NCBI GenBank assembly: GCA_965247535.1
Contig: OZ252018.1
Coordinates: forward strand, 1,302,001-1,366,000
Length of the DNA: 64,000 nucleotides
Source: JAPPHY01 sp965247535
GTDB lineage: Bacteria; Chloroflexota; Dehalococcoidia; Lucifugimonadales; UBA2985
Direction of reading: 5' to 3'
Each line of letters begins with the position of its first letter. Positions within the stretch are counted from its first letter, which is position 1. The position numbers and the translations under genes were made by a program. This document shows positions 40,908 to 49,944 of the stretch, piece after piece. Below the pieces are notes generated by a model. It worked only from the letters and a program-made list of their open reading frames with translations, was not told the origin of the DNA and searched no databases.

Positions 40908-42638
40908 CTAGCTCTCCCTCATCCCGTCGCGCGTCACCAGGAACCGGTCCAGCACGAGGGCGTCCATGCCGCTCCTCGCAAACGTGTCCAGGGCCTCGGC
41001 CGGGGTGTTGACTATCGGCTCTCCCGCCAGGTTGAAGCTGGTGTTCAGAAGTACCGGAACTCCCGTCGCCTCGCCGTAGGTCTCCAGCAGTCGATGAAAC
41101 CGCTCATTGACCGCTCGGTGAACGGCCTGCGGTCTGGCGGTCCCGTCGACGTGAGTGGTGGCGGGCACGGAGTCCCGCCAGCCGTCCTCCACGTCCACGA
41201 CCAGCTGCATGAAGCGGGCGGGATAGTGCGCGGGCGCATCGGGGAGCTTGAACACGCCTTCGCAACGCTCGGCCGTCACCGAAGGCGCGAAGGGGCGGAA
41301 TGGCTCCCGGTGCTTGATCTTCAGGTTCACGATGTCCTTCATCTCCTCGCCGCGGGGGTCGGCCAGGATGCTGCGGTGCCCGAGCGCCCTCGGCCCGAAC
41401 TCGAATCCGCCCTGGAACCAGCCCACCACGCTTCTCTGTGCCAGCAATTCCGCCGTGCGCTCCGTCACCTCGTCGTCGCTCGACAGCTCGCTGAAGGACG
41501 CGCCCCGTGCCTTCAGGGCCGCCACGATCTCCCCCGGCGAGTAGCTGCGTCCCCAGTAGGCATGCTCCATCACGAATGCGCGTGGCTGGTTGAGCACCAC
41601 GTGGTATGCGTAGAGCGCCGCTCCGATGGCGCCGCCGCTATCGCCGGCCGCAGGCTGTATATACACCTCTTCGAATGGCGTCTCTCGGAGTATCCTCCCA
41701 TTGGCCACGCTATTCAGGGCCACGCCTCCGGCCATGCACAGCCTGGTGAGGCCGGTCTCCCGGTGCAGCCCGTTGGCCATCTTCAGAAGCACGTCCTCGG
41801 TCACGGCCTGGATGCTTGCGGCCACGTCCGCGTAGTACGGGTCAACGGTCGCGCTGAGCGAGGAAGGCCGCGGCTCGCCGAAGAGCTTCACGAACCGGTC
41901 GCTGTACATCCGGCGCGTGGAGCGATGGAACGAGAAGTAGTCCATGTCCAGCGAGAAGCTGCCGTCTGAGGCCACGTCGATTAGTCGGTGCACCCTGTCC
42001 GCGTACCGCGGCTGCCCGTAGGCGGCCATGCCCATGAGCTTGTACTCGCCGTCGTTCACCTCAAGCCCGCAGAAGGACGTGAATGCGGAGTAGAGCAGCC
42101 CCAGCGAGTGCGGGAAGTGCAGCTCCTGGGACACGTGGATCCGGTTGCCCTCTCCCCTGCCCTTGAGCGTGGTGGTCCACTCCCCGACGGCGTCTGCGGT
42201 GAGGATGGCGGCCTCGTCGAAGGGCGAGCAGAAGAACGAGCTGGCCGCGTGCGACAGGTGGTGCCAGCTGAACAGGATGCGGTCCCGGTCTCGGATGCCG
42301 GTCCTGTCCCTGAGCAGGCCCTTTACCCATAGCTTGTCGAGGAGCCAGGTTAGCATGGCCTCCCGGAACAGGCCGAGCGTCCGGGGGAAGCCCTGCAGGC
42401 ACGTAAGGAGGATCCGCTCCAGCTTCAGGAAGGGCTTCTCGTAGAAGACAACGTAGTCCACGTCGCTTCCTGATATGCCCGCCGCCGCCAGGCAGTAGTC
42501 GATTGCGCCCTGCGGAAAGTCGGCGTCGTGCTTGATCCGGCTGAACCGCTCCTCTTCGGCGGCGGCAACCAGCACACCGTCCTTGATGAGTGCGGCGGCG
42601 GCATCGTGGAAGTAGCAGCTGATGCCCAGCACGAACAC
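40908..42638 (-). CDS. NodU/CmcH/TobZ-family O-carbamoyltransferase
   Basis: 576 residues. The N-terminal Kae1-like domain begins VLGISCYFHDAAAALIKDG and holds the metal motif HHLSHAASSFF (about 125). The C-terminal YrdC-like part has FEFGPRALGHRSILADPRG and KHREPFRPFAPSV. It transfers a carbamoyl group from carbamoyl phosphate via carbamoyl-AMP to a hydroxyl of a sugar or secondary metabolite. Flanked on both sides by tiny membrane proteins, with no polyketide or sugar biosynthesis cluster nearby. The acceptor may therefore be an envelope glycan; this is inference. Confidence 0.9.
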   Translation of the reverse strand: MFVLGISCYFHDAAAALIKDGVLVAAAEEERFSRIKHDADFPQGAIDYCLAAAGISGSDVDYVVFYEKPFLKLERILLTCLQGFPRTLGLFREAMLTWLLDKLWVKGLLRDRTGIRDRDRILFSWHHLSHAASSFFCSPFDEAAILTADAVGEWTTTLKGRGEGNRIHVSQELHFPHSLGLLYSAFTSFCGLEVNDGEYKLMGMAAYGQPRYADRVHRLIDVASDGSFSLDMDYFSFHRSTRRMYSDRFVKLFGEPRPSSLSATVDPYYADVAASIQAVTEDVLLKMANGLHRETGLTRLCMAGGVALNSVANGRILRETPFEEVYIQPAAGDSGGAIGAALYAYHVVLNQPRAFVMEHAYWGRSYSPGEIVAALKARGASFSELSSDDEVTERTAELLAQRSVVGWFQGGFEFGPRALGHRSILADPRGEEMKDIVNLKIKHREPFRPFAPSVTAERCEGVFKLPDAPAHYPARFMQLVVDVEDGWRDSVPATTHVDGTARPQAVHRAVNERFHRLLETYGEATGVPVLLNTSFNLAGEPIVNTPAEALDTFARSGMDALVLDRFLVTRDGMRES

Positions 42639-42644
42639 GGGCTC

Positions 42645-42872
42645 TCACTGCCTCCTTGCAGCCTCCGGCGACTCCCGGTCTATGCCCGATGCGTCCGAAA
42701 AGGCCGCCTGTCGCCTCCGCGTCCGCAGAGGGTCCGCAAGCAGCCTGTACGGGACGGCAATGGCGGGAAAGAAGACCACGTACGTCAGGGTAAGGAGCAC
42801 ACGCGCCTGCAGGTTGCCCAGGCGGCGGACGAACCACTTCCACCCGCTCCACGCTCTGGCAAGGGGGCGCAT
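42645..42872 (-). CDS. Small membrane protein associated with the carbamoyltransferase
   Basis: 75 residues, with the segment ARVLLTLTYVVFFPAIAVPY spanning the membrane once, flanked by basic and aromatic residues (WKWFVRRLGNLQ). GGGAGGG precedes the ATG by 5 bases. It fills the 70-codon gap between yvcK and the carbamoyltransferase (1 base after one, 6 bases before the other), so all four genes form one operon. Confidence 0.75.
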   Translation of the reverse strand: MRPLARAWSGWKWFVRRLGNLQARVLLTLTYVVFFPAIAVPYRLLADPLRTRRRQAAFSDASGIDRESPEAARRQ

Positions 42873-42873
42873 C

Positions 42874-43911
42874 TCAGCCCTCCCGGCCTGCGCTAACGGG
42901 GCACACCCAGTCGGCGGCGCGAGAGGCTTGCCTATTAGCCGGATCGTCTCGAAGGATGTTCATAAGAGCGTCGGCGAGCTTGTGGGGATCGTGTCGCACC
43001 GGCATGTCGTCGTTCACCATGTCCGCTGAAACCAGGACGCCATGAAACCCGTCCACCTTAGGAACAGGCGGCACAGCCGTCTGACTCAGCTCTCCGGGTG
43101 CCTGAAGTACCTTGCTGTTCTCCAGGAAGTGGCTGACGTATACGCCGCTGTGGGCCTGAAACGCGGCCAGGTGGTCGGACGCATCGAAGCCGTCGGTCTC
43201 GTGGGGCTGAGTTGCCACGTTACACACCAGCACCGTAGGCGCAATTGAGGCTGCCACGGCCTCGCCGATTTCGTGCAGCAGGAAGTTTGGCAGGATGCTG
43301 GTGTAGAGGCTTCCAGGCCCGATGACTATCAGGTCCGCTTGTTGAATGGCGTTAATGGCGGCCTCGCAGGCACGAGCGCCATCAGGCTCCAGCCAGATGT
43401 GCCGAATTGGCTCCGACGCGAGCCCGACCTGCGACTCGCCACGCAGCACTGCGCCCGAGGAAGTCTGCGCCATGAGCACCAGATCTGCGCGGTTTGACAC
43501 CGGCAACACCCTGCCGGACACCCCAAGCAGGAGGGCGCCCGCCTCCAACCCTTCTTGGAACCCGCCGTACTTCTCGTGAAGGGCGGCGAGGAGTAGGTTG
43601 CCCACGCTGTGCCCTCTTAGATCAGAGCTGTCGTTGAAGCGGTAGTCGAGAAGCTCGTCCATGAGAGGGCCGGCCTCGGATAGGGCTACCAGGCAGCTGC
43701 GAGCGTCGCCCGGCGGCGGCATGCGCAGGTCCTCGCGGAGCCTCCCCGAGCTGCCACCGTCGTCCGCCACAGTCACGATGGCCGTCAGGTTGCCGGTCCG
43801 GTGCTTGAGGCCGCGCAGAAGTGTGGACACCCCAGTCCCGCCGCCAATTGCCACAATCCGCGGCCCCTGCTCACTGCTTCTCATTTGGTCTGCGTCCAAG
43901 GAATTGTCCAC
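42874..43911 (-). CDS. Gluconeogenesis factor YvcK/CofD-like protein
   Basis: About 345 residues from the GTG at 43911 (AGGAGG 11 bases upstream); the ATG at 43884 is an alternative. The frame extends to 44043, but that ATG overlaps the TATAAT at 44047-44042. Motifs: IVAIGGGTGVSTLLRGLK, TVADDGGSSGRLRED and GPGSLYTSILPN. YvcK binds UDP-sugars and tunes carbon flow and wall synthesis in Bacillus and mycobacteria. It heads an operon with the carbamoyltransferase module, unlike the usual rapZ-yvcK-whiA context. Confidence 0.88.
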   Translation of the reverse strand: MDNSLDADQMRSSEQGPRIVAIGGGTGVSTLLRGLKHRTGNLTAIVTVADDGGSSGRLREDLRMPPPGDARSCLVALSEAGPLMDELLDYRFNDSSDLRGHSVGNLLLAALHEKYGGFQEGLEAGALLLGVSGRVLPVSNRADLVLMAQTSSGAVLRGESQVGLASEPIRHIWLEPDGARACEAAINAIQQADLIVIGPGSLYTSILPNFLLHEIGEAVAASIAPTVLVCNVATQPHETDGFDASDHLAAFQAHSGVYVSHFLENSKVLQAPGELSQTAVPPVPKVDGFHGVLVSADMVNDDMPVRHDPHKLADALMNILRDDPANRQASRAADWVCPVSAGREG

Positions 43912-44041
43912 GTGCCCGCTGTCCTCCTGGTCCCCCGCGCTGCCCGTCAATCGGTCCGAGACTTCGCCGGCGAATTCGGCGCTCCGCGTCCATCTCACTC
44001 GTATTGCACCGCGACGGCAACAACCTGTGCAGCGCTTGACC

Positions 44042-44047
44042 ATTATA
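44042..44047 (-). promoter_or_regulatory. -10 box of the yvcK operon
   Basis: TATAAT reading leftwards; no convincing -35 is seen. Confidence 0.4.
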
Positions 44048-44469
44048 CAGCATGCGGCGCCTGCGGCGTACGCCGGGCGGCGGCGCCACCAAGCACCAAC
44101 TAGCTATGCGCAACGCCAAGAAAGCCTCTGTCCGTACCCGGGTAGCGATTGTCGGCCCTCGATTTTTGCGGAATCCGCATCGTTCTACATCCAATTGCGT
44201 CTAACCTTACGTATATGTATATGCGGACAAGTCTTCGGACAGTGACGCGTGAGGCTGGTCCCCTGAATGGGCCAGGTACTTCTTGGCAGACCCCTCGGTG
44301 GCGGCGGAGGAAGGGCGGGCGCTCATCCTTTCGCGTGTCGAACCCGTGACACTACCACTGGGGGGTCACGTTAGAGTCAAAGCGCCGGCTCCGCACGGCA
44401 GGAGCGATGTGGCGGACCGGCGAAATCTGTGACATTATGTAGATGCAGGAGATCAAGCAAGGAGGCATC
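44048..44469. other. Non-coding stretch between yvcK and the 74-residue gene
   Basis: About 420 bases. No credible ORF; a plus-strand frame at 44149-44349 has no ribosome site or protein-like composition. A weak hairpin (GTGTC...GACAC) lies near 44335. Nothing else identified. Confidence 0.35.
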
Positions 44470-44694
44470 ATGAGCTTGTTGATAAGGTTGATAAGGCTGT
44501 ACTACACCATATTCTCCAGGGTGCGCGGCGGCGACGCCGACATTATCGCGCAGCTTGAACGTGAGAACGCAGAGGACGTCCAGGCCGGACGCAGATCCCG
44601 ACGGGGGAAGGAAAGCCTTCAGGACGCCAGGTCCAAGTACCAGTTTGACCTGCTGCAAGGCGACGACACAGCCAACAAGATGATGCTCCAGTAG
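44470..44694 (+). CDS. Small hypothetical protein
   Basis: 74 residues, ATG at 44470 with AAGGAGG 6 bases upstream, a strong site that fixes the start. An amphipathic N-terminus (MSLLIRLIRLYYTIFSRVRG) is followed by a charged helical region. Not recognised. About 300 bases of empty sequence follow before the ATP-grasp gene. Confidence 0.65.
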   Translation: MSLLIRLIRLYYTIFSRVRGGDADIIAQLERENAEDVQAGRRSRRGKESLQDARSKYQFDLLQGDDTANKMMLQ

Positions 44695-44997
44695 CCCACT
44701 CACCTGACACGATATCCGCCCTCCGGCCGACGTGCGCAACGCGGCCGGGGGCGACCATTGATCTCCCCAACCCTGCGCCTCGCACTTCTCATCGGCTTCA
44801 CCGGCGATCCGAGGTAGCCCTGTCCAATCCTGCACTGCCCTATTCTTCTACAGCCGTCGCCCATGCTCGCATTCGTAACCAGCTTGTTACCTGCGTGTAA
44901 GCGCGCTTGCCTCCGGTGTGGTAGAGTAGGATTGCAGCCAGGCGCGGAGCAGGCGATAGCCACCGCACTGGGCAAGTACGCCTGAGGGCCGCTAGAC
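44695..44997. other. Leader region of the ATP-grasp operon
   Basis: About 300 bases with no credible gene. A TGGTAGAGT extended -10 candidate lies near 44921-44929 on the plus strand. Confidence 0.35.
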
Positions 44998-46377
44998 ATG
45001 CTGTTTGACTCCATATCTCCGCAGAGCCCCGTGAACGAGTGCTTTGGCCAAGACGGATCTGTCCGTCCCGTATACCGAGGCCTATTGGACAACCTGGAAT
45101 CCATGGGGGTAGAGGAGCTGCAGAGGCGCTGGCAGATGGCCGAACAGTCCGCAACCGCCGATGCCTTCACATTTCGCCTTGATCCCAGGGAGTTCCGGCC
45201 TGTCCCCACAGACTGGATTCCCAGGATCATTCCCAGCGCAGACTGGGATACCATTGCCAGGGGTGTATCCCAGCGGCTGCGCGCCCTCAACGCATTCATC
45301 CTCGATCTCTATTGCGGCGAGCAGGACGTGGTTCCTCCGGACGTCCTCTTCTCGTGCCCTTACTACAACCCACAGCTGCAGGACTTCCGCCCCGCGCGGG
45401 ACTTGTTCGTGCACATCTACGGCATCGATCTCGTGCACATGGGCAACGGCAGGTACGTAATTCTTGAGGACAACCTGCGCATTCCGTCCGGAATCACCTA
45501 CCAGATGAAGTGCACCGAAATCGGTCTGCGGGTCATGCCGGAACTGGCGGCCGGGTACGACATTCAGCCGTACGATATACGCGACGTGTACCGGGAGATG
45601 TTCGCCTCTCTCTGCGACACGGAGTCGCCAACGTGCGTGATACTGACCGACAGCAAGTACGGCTCCGCTTTCTTCGAACACCGATTCCTCTCCGAGCTGC
45701 TGGGCATTGCCCTGGTGGAGGGCTCCGACCTGTACATCGGGCAAGAAGGCCGCGTGTGGGCCAGGGCCATGGGCGGCGACTTCCCCGTGGACCTGATCTA
45801 CCGCCGCGTGGAAGACCTGGACATGTTTGTTCCCGGTTTGATGGAGGCGTACCTGAACAACAAGGTCGTTCTGGTGAACGCCATGGGCACGGGCGCGTGC
45901 GATGACAAGCTGGTGTTTCTCTGGGTGCCGGACATGATTCGGAAGTACCTTGGAGAGGAGCCCGTTCTGGACCAGGCCCTGAGCTACGACCTGCGGGAAT
46001 CATCCAACAGGCAGCACGTGCTTCAGAACCTGGACCGGATGGTGATTAAGGCCCGCCACGGCTACGGAGGACTGGGCGTCTACATCATGCCTGACCTGGG
46101 AAGCACTTACCGGAGCGGCCTCGCGAGGCAGATAATCGAGCAGCCCCAGGGTTTCATCGCGCAGGAGACGCTGGACTTCTCCAAGCACATGGTGTTCGAC
46201 GGCGCAGGCGGCCGCCTGGAGGAGCGATACGTAGACCTGCGCGTATTCGCCACGCAGGACGGGAACGGCCGCGTCAGTGTCTTCCCCGGAGGCCTCACCA
46301 GGGTGTCACAGCCCTCAAGCCGGATCACTAACAACTCGTCGGGTGGATCATGCAAACCAAGCTGGGTAGTCACGTAG
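44998..46377 (+). CDS. Circularly permuted ATP-grasp protein
   Basis: 459 residues. CP-ATP-grasp type 2 fold: the N-terminal segment has RRWQMAEQSATADAFTF and YVILEDNLRIPSGITYQ, and the ATP-binding part has VIKARHGYGGLGVYIMP (about 353). Such proteins are usually encoded next to alpha-E and transglutaminase-like proteins and are thought to ligate amino acids or peptides; no substrate is known. The last 28 bases overlap the transglutaminase-like gene. Its C-terminus (SSGGSCKPSWVVT) lies in the overlap. Confidence 0.88.
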   Translation: MLFDSISPQSPVNECFGQDGSVRPVYRGLLDNLESMGVEELQRRWQMAEQSATADAFTFRLDPREFRPVPTDWIPRIIPSADWDTIARGVSQRLRALNAFILDLYCGEQDVVPPDVLFSCPYYNPQLQDFRPARDLFVHIYGIDLVHMGNGRYVILEDNLRIPSGITYQMKCTEIGLRVMPELAAGYDIQPYDIRDVYREMFASLCDTESPTCVILTDSKYGSAFFEHRFLSELLGIALVEGSDLYIGQEGRVWARAMGGDFPVDLIYRRVEDLDMFVPGLMEAYLNNKVVLVNAMGTGACDDKLVFLWVPDMIRKYLGEEPVLDQALSYDLRESSNRQHVLQNLDRMVIKARHGYGGLGVYIMPDLGSTYRSGLARQIIEQPQGFIAQETLDFSKHMVFDGAGGRLEERYVDLRVFATQDGNGRVSVFPGGLTRVSQPSSRITNNSSGGSCKPSWVVT

Positions 46378-47255
46378 GCAATGGTCCCGTCAACGTCCAC
46401 TACGCCTACGTGGCGCGATACACGTACTCTGACATAGTGGTCCAGAACGACAACTTTCTCCGGCTTTCTGCCTACACGGACGTGCGGCAGAGGGCCGAAA
46501 GCTATGACGTTTTCACCAGTCCCGTAGGCAGGAAGGTTTGCTACTCGGACCGGCTGGGGAACGTGGTGCACAGGGTTCGTGTCATCGAGCCCCACGAGAA
46601 GCTGGTGATCGCGGCGTTCGGCAAGGCGGCGCTCGAGCCCAACTTCCCGTTCGTGCCGGACCTGGCCCTGTCGGACTTGGCGCTCGACCCGGAGGCGGAT
46701 GAGTTTCTGACACCAACTCCGCTTGTTGACCCGACCGCTGTCGAGGAGCCCGCCCGCGATGTGACGGCCGGCGCTGACACGTTACTCGAGGCCGTCGAGG
46801 CTGTTACAGCCTGGGTATGGAAGAACGTCAGGTACCTGCGTGGCAACACTTCCGTGTCTACAACTGCGTTGCAGGTTCTCTCCTCGTTGGAAGGCGTGTG
46901 CCAGGACAAAACACACCTGGCGCTGGGCATGCTGAGGTCACTGGGAATACCCTCTCGATACGTGAGCGGCCTGCTCACCCGGCAGCCCGGCGAAACGCAC
47001 GCATGGCTGGAGTTCCTTCATCCGAACGTGGGCTGGCTCCCCGCCGACCCGACCAAGGGTGTGGTCATTGAGACCGGAACCAACTACCTGAAGTTCGGCG
47101 TGGGCAGGGACTACACGGAGATCCCCCCCGTGACGGGGTCATTCGTGTCGAGGGGCTCAGGCAGCCTGGACGTGGCAACTGCCCGGGTCTTCTTCGACAG
47201 GGATACGGTTACCTTTCAAGATGCCATTGACCTCATCGACAACTACCTCGAATAA
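46350..47255 (+). CDS. Transglutaminase-like cysteine protease/amidase
   Basis: 301 residues. The N-terminal beta domain (about 1-120, as in Bact_transglu_N) is followed by a transglutaminase core with Cys in GVCQDKTHLALGMLRSLGIP (about 184), His in GETHAWLEF (about 217) and Asp in LPADPTKG (about 232), a complete triad. Probably a peptidase or peptide ligase acting with the neighbouring ATP-grasp and alpha-E proteins. Start ATG at 46350 inside the preceding gene. Confidence 0.88.
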   Translation: MQTKLGSHVGNGPVNVHYAYVARYTYSDIVVQNDNFLRLSAYTDVRQRAESYDVFTSPVGRKVCYSDRLGNVVHRVRVIEPHEKLVIAAFGKAALEPNFPFVPDLALSDLALDPEADEFLTPTPLVDPTAVEEPARDVTAGADTLLEAVEAVTAWVWKNVRYLRGNTSVSTTALQVLSSLEGVCQDKTHLALGMLRSLGIPSRYVSGLLTRQPGETHAWLEFLHPNVGWLPADPTKGVVIETGTNYLKFGVGRDYTEIPPVTGSFVSRGSGSLDVATARVFFDRDTVTFQDAIDLIDNYLE

Positions 47256-47272
47256 CGGAGGCACGAACTGAT

Positions 47273-47797
47273 ATGGTAGAACCGAGATCGCTCTCCTTCA
47301 ACAACGACCACTGGCTCACGGACTCCCGTATCTACAACCTCATCTGGATGGGCCGATGGCTGGAGCGAGCCGAGAACATAGCCCGGGTGGTCAACACGTT
47401 CGCGGGCGCTGCCGTAGAGAGCGGCGGCGACATCGAGTGGTTGCAGCGTTCACTCGTAAACGCCGCGGTCATCCGCGGCATCCCCATCGACGACCCAACG
47501 CGCACACTCTCGCTGCTACTGCGAGAGCACGGCTCCTCCTCCATCTACCACAGCATAGCGACGGCCCGCAACAACGCGACTCAAGTGGGCCCAGTGGAGC
47601 TGATTCGCGCGATTTCAGGTATCATTCAGAGCCTCGACGAGGCCACGCTGCCCATCCCGACACCTGAGGAGGCGCGTAGTCTGACCGGCACAGTGCTGGA
47701 TGGCCTAGCCGGCGTTTACGACGTCATAGAGGCGAGCTGGTTCCACCGGGAAGCCATGTCGGAAGAGGAAGTCTACCTGAGGTTCGTGCAGCAGTAG
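47273..47797 (+). CDS. Half-length alpha-E domain protein
   Basis: 174 residues. The N-terminus YNLIWMGRWLERAENIARVV is the clear alpha-E (DUF403) signature, and HGSSSIYHSIATARNNA is the second conserved helix. The family is normally about 300 residues; here the gene ends after roughly the first half. No frameshift or continuation is visible downstream, where a convergent DinB gene begins within 8 bases. It is either a natural short version or a 3' deletion. Confidence 0.8.
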   Translation: MVEPRSLSFNNDHWLTDSRIYNLIWMGRWLERAENIARVVNTFAGAAVESGGDIEWLQRSLVNAAVIRGIPIDDPTRTLSLLLREHGSSSIYHSIATARNNATQVGPVELIRAISGIIQSLDEATLPIPTPEEARSLTGTVLDGLAGVYDVIEASWFHREAMSEEEVYLRFVQQ

Positions 47798-47804
47798 CCG
47801 CCGC

Positions 47805-48293
47805 CTAGTGAAGCCACCTGTCGTCGTCCTGGAGCAGCGCTCTGGCGTGGTTGATCTCCCCCGCGTGGTACAGGTCGTGCTCCAGCATCGTGGTCACTAG
47901 GAAGTACGTGGTCACCTGCGCTCCCCAGTGCGCCTTGCGCGGCGCGTCCAGCTCCGCGTCTGGATCCAGCTCTCGGATGCAGCCCGTCAGGTATTCGTGC
48001 CCCTCTAGAAGCCACTCCTCGGCGGCCGCCGGATCCGACAACCGCACCGGTGCAGGCGTAGCGGGAGGATAATCGTAGTCCATGCTGCCGTCCCGGAAGC
48101 CGTGGTTGGCGTACATGAACTTGAACATTCCCACGTGCGACACAAGGTCACGAACGGAGCGGCTACCGCCGGGAGGAGTCCGCTCCCAGCACTCCGGGGG
48201 CACGCTGCGGATGTTAATCAGCAGGGAATGCTGGCTGCCCTCGAAAGCCAGATCCATGAGGGCCAGCAGCTCTTCGATTCGCGTCTTCGCCAT
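47805..48293 (-). CDS. DinB-like four-helix protein
   Basis: 162 residues from the ATG at 48293. The helical bundle typical of DinB/YfiT-like thiol-dependent metalloenzymes is suggested by SVRDLVSHVGMFKFMY and TTMLEHDLYHAGEI, which supply likely metal-binding histidines. The longer frame to 48479 overlaps the upstream gene. Function unknown; some relatives are bacillithiol or mycothiol transferases. Confidence 0.75.
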   Translation of the reverse strand: MAKTRIEELLALMDLAFEGSQHSLLINIRSVPPECWERTPPGGSRSVRDLVSHVGMFKFMYANHGFRDGSMDYDYPPATPAPVRLSDPAAAEEWLLEGHEYLTGCIRELDPDAELDAPRKAHWGAQVTTYFLVTTMLEHDLYHAGEINHARALLQDDDRWLH

Positions 48294-48313
48294 ACTGGCT
48301 CCATCAATTGCAG

Positions 48314-48937
48314 CTATCCGATGCCGTGGCGGCTCCCCTTCGCCTCGAAGAAGTCCAGGTCTATGGCGAAGGCCGAGGCCAGCAGCAGCAGCCTTGTTTG
48401 CTCTCCGCGCTCCGTGTCGCTGAAGTGGATCCGGAAGCTGTCCGCGTCCGTGAACCCCTCCCTCATGATGCCTCCCCACTCCTTGACGATGCGCCCCATC
48501 TCCTCACCGCGGGCGTTATTCAGGGTAAAGGTATGTGGGCGGAATATGCTGCCGTTCAGGCCGGCGATCTGCTGTTCGCCCGTGTCCAGCACGACGAACT
48601 TGCGTTTGAGCGCGCCGAACTTCCGCTTTAGCGATCCTATTGGTGCTCCATTGCCATCCTGCACGTTTAGGTGCGAGAAGAAAAAGAAGAAGCCCCTGTT
48701 GGCGTTCAGAATAGGCTCCCTATTGCTGTCGAGTACGTGCAGGCTGAGGGGCCGGTTGTTGCCGAGAAACTGGCGGCTCATCATGCCGGAGTCCTCGTAG
48801 GCGTACATGACATCCTGGCCCTCCGGGGTCAATACCCTGTACCGGTTGGCCGTCTCGAAGCCGGTGAAGACCTCCAGCATCTCCCTGGACTGGCGAACAA
48901 CCAACTCCTGATAGCCGGATAGTTCCATAGCATTCAA
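48314..48937 (-). CDS. Scramblase / LURP-one-like protein
   Basis: 207 residues with the beta-barrel-like pattern of the phospholipid scramblase (PF03803)/LURP-one superfamily: YRVLTPEGQDVMYAYEDS, GFFFFFSHLNVQDGNG and a C-terminal hydrophobic helix LLLLASAFAIDLDFF. GGGAG precedes the ATG at 48937. It lies 20 bases upstream of the DinB-like gene. Role not known in bacteria. Confidence 0.75.
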   Translation of the reverse strand: MNAMELSGYQELVVRQSREMLEVFTGFETANRYRVLTPEGQDVMYAYEDSGMMSRQFLGNNRPLSLHVLDSNREPILNANRGFFFFFSHLNVQDGNGAPIGSLKRKFGALKRKFVVLDTGEQQIAGLNGSIFRPHTFTLNNARGEEMGRIVKEWGGIMREGFTDADSFRIHFSDTERGEQTRLLLLASAFAIDLDFFEAKGSRHGIG

Positions 48938-49046
48938 CTCCCGATCTTGAAATTGGCGGCATCATACACGCATTCTGACGACTACTCAACAACATGCGCG
49001 CCGGCTGTCAGCTCCGGCTCCCCCACGGCGCCCTGACAACCGGCCG

Positions 49047-49076
49047 TTGACATTGGACTTCGGTCGCTTCAATACT
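49047..49076 (+). promoter_or_regulatory. Promoter of the VOC-family gene
   Basis: TTGACA (49047-49052), 18 bases, AATACT (49071-49076). Confidence 0.45.
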
Positions 49077-49131
49077 AATACCGCCCCACTGGGGCACGTA
49101 GTTTAGCTCAGGCAGGAGGTACGCTCCCAAC

Positions 49132-49944
49132 ATGAAGGTAGAATCGTACGCACAGGGTACCCCGTGCTGGGTGGAGCTTGGCACTTCGGACCAGGAAGCC
49201 GCGAAGGCGTTCTACAGCGAGCTGTTCGGGTGGTCCTACCTGGACCATCCCATGGACGAGCACGGCCACAGCCACTACTCCATGGCGACAAAGAGCGATC
49301 TGAACGTCGCAGCGATCTATGCGCATCACGAAGGGATGAGGATGGCTGATACGCCACCCCACTGGGACATCATCCTGTCCGTGGGGGACGTGGATGCCAC
49401 GGTGGCGCGCGTAGCCGGCCTGGGCGGAGTCGTGGTCGAAGAGCCCGCCAACGTCGCTGCCGCCGGCCGGATCGCGGTCGTCGCCGACCCTACGGGCGGC
49501 GCCGTAGGCCTCTGGCAGGCGGGATCCCAGATTGGCGCCCAGGTGCAGAATGAACACGGCTCCATCGGATGGTGCGAGCTCCTCACGACGGACCCGGAGG
49601 CCGCCATACGATTCTACACGGGCCTGCTGGACATCGAGTCCGAGACGGCGGACATGCCGGGCGGCAATCGCTACACGGTCTACATGGCCGGCCAGATTCC
49701 CCTTGCCGGCACAATGGCCATGCCGCAGGAGGTGCGCAGGATGAACATTCCTCCTCACTGGAGCGTGTACTTTCACGTGGACAGCGTGGATGAGACCATT
49801 GCGAAGGCATCTGCTCTTGGGGCCACCATTGCCTTGCAGCCCATGGACATCCCCGACGTGGGGCGCCTGTCATTTGTGCTGGACCCGCAGGGTGCCGGGT
49901 TCGGCCTTCTCACTCCCGCTGGGGACTGGTCGACGCCCGGCTAG
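49132..49944 (+). CDS. Two-domain VOC (glyoxalase/dioxygenase fold) protein
   Basis: 270 residues. Two tandem VOC modules, each starting with a similar motif: CWVELGTSDQEAAKAFYSEL (about 12) and GWCELLTTDPEAAIRFYTGL (about 145). Similar two-module proteins are annotated as hydroxylases or glyoxalase-like proteins of unknown substrate. AGGAGGT lies upstream of the ATG. The last 4 bases overlap the convergent zinc-ribbon gene. Confidence 0.85.
   Translation: MKVESYAQGTPCWVELGTSDQEAAKAFYSELFGWSYLDHPMDEHGHSHYSMATKSDLNVAAIYAHHEGMRMADTPPHWDIILSVGDVDATVARVAGLGGVVVEEPANVAAAGRIAVVADPTGGAVGLWQAGSQIGAQVQNEHGSIGWCELLTTDPEAAIRFYTGLLDIESETADMPGGNRYTVYMAGQIPLAGTMAMPQEVRRMNIPPHWSVYFHVDSVDETIAKASALGATIALQPMDIPDVGRLSFVLDPQGAGFGLLTPAGDWSTPG

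Noticed and set aside
44330..44365. Possible tRNA T-arm (GGTTCGA on the minus strand)
   Set aside because: The flanking sequence folds into a simple GTGTC/GACAC hairpin and lacks the other tRNA arms.
49092..49150. tRNA-like stretch GTAGTTTAGCTCAGGCAGGAGG before the VOC gene
   Set aside because: No T-arm, and the AGGAGGT is the ribosome site of the downstream gene.
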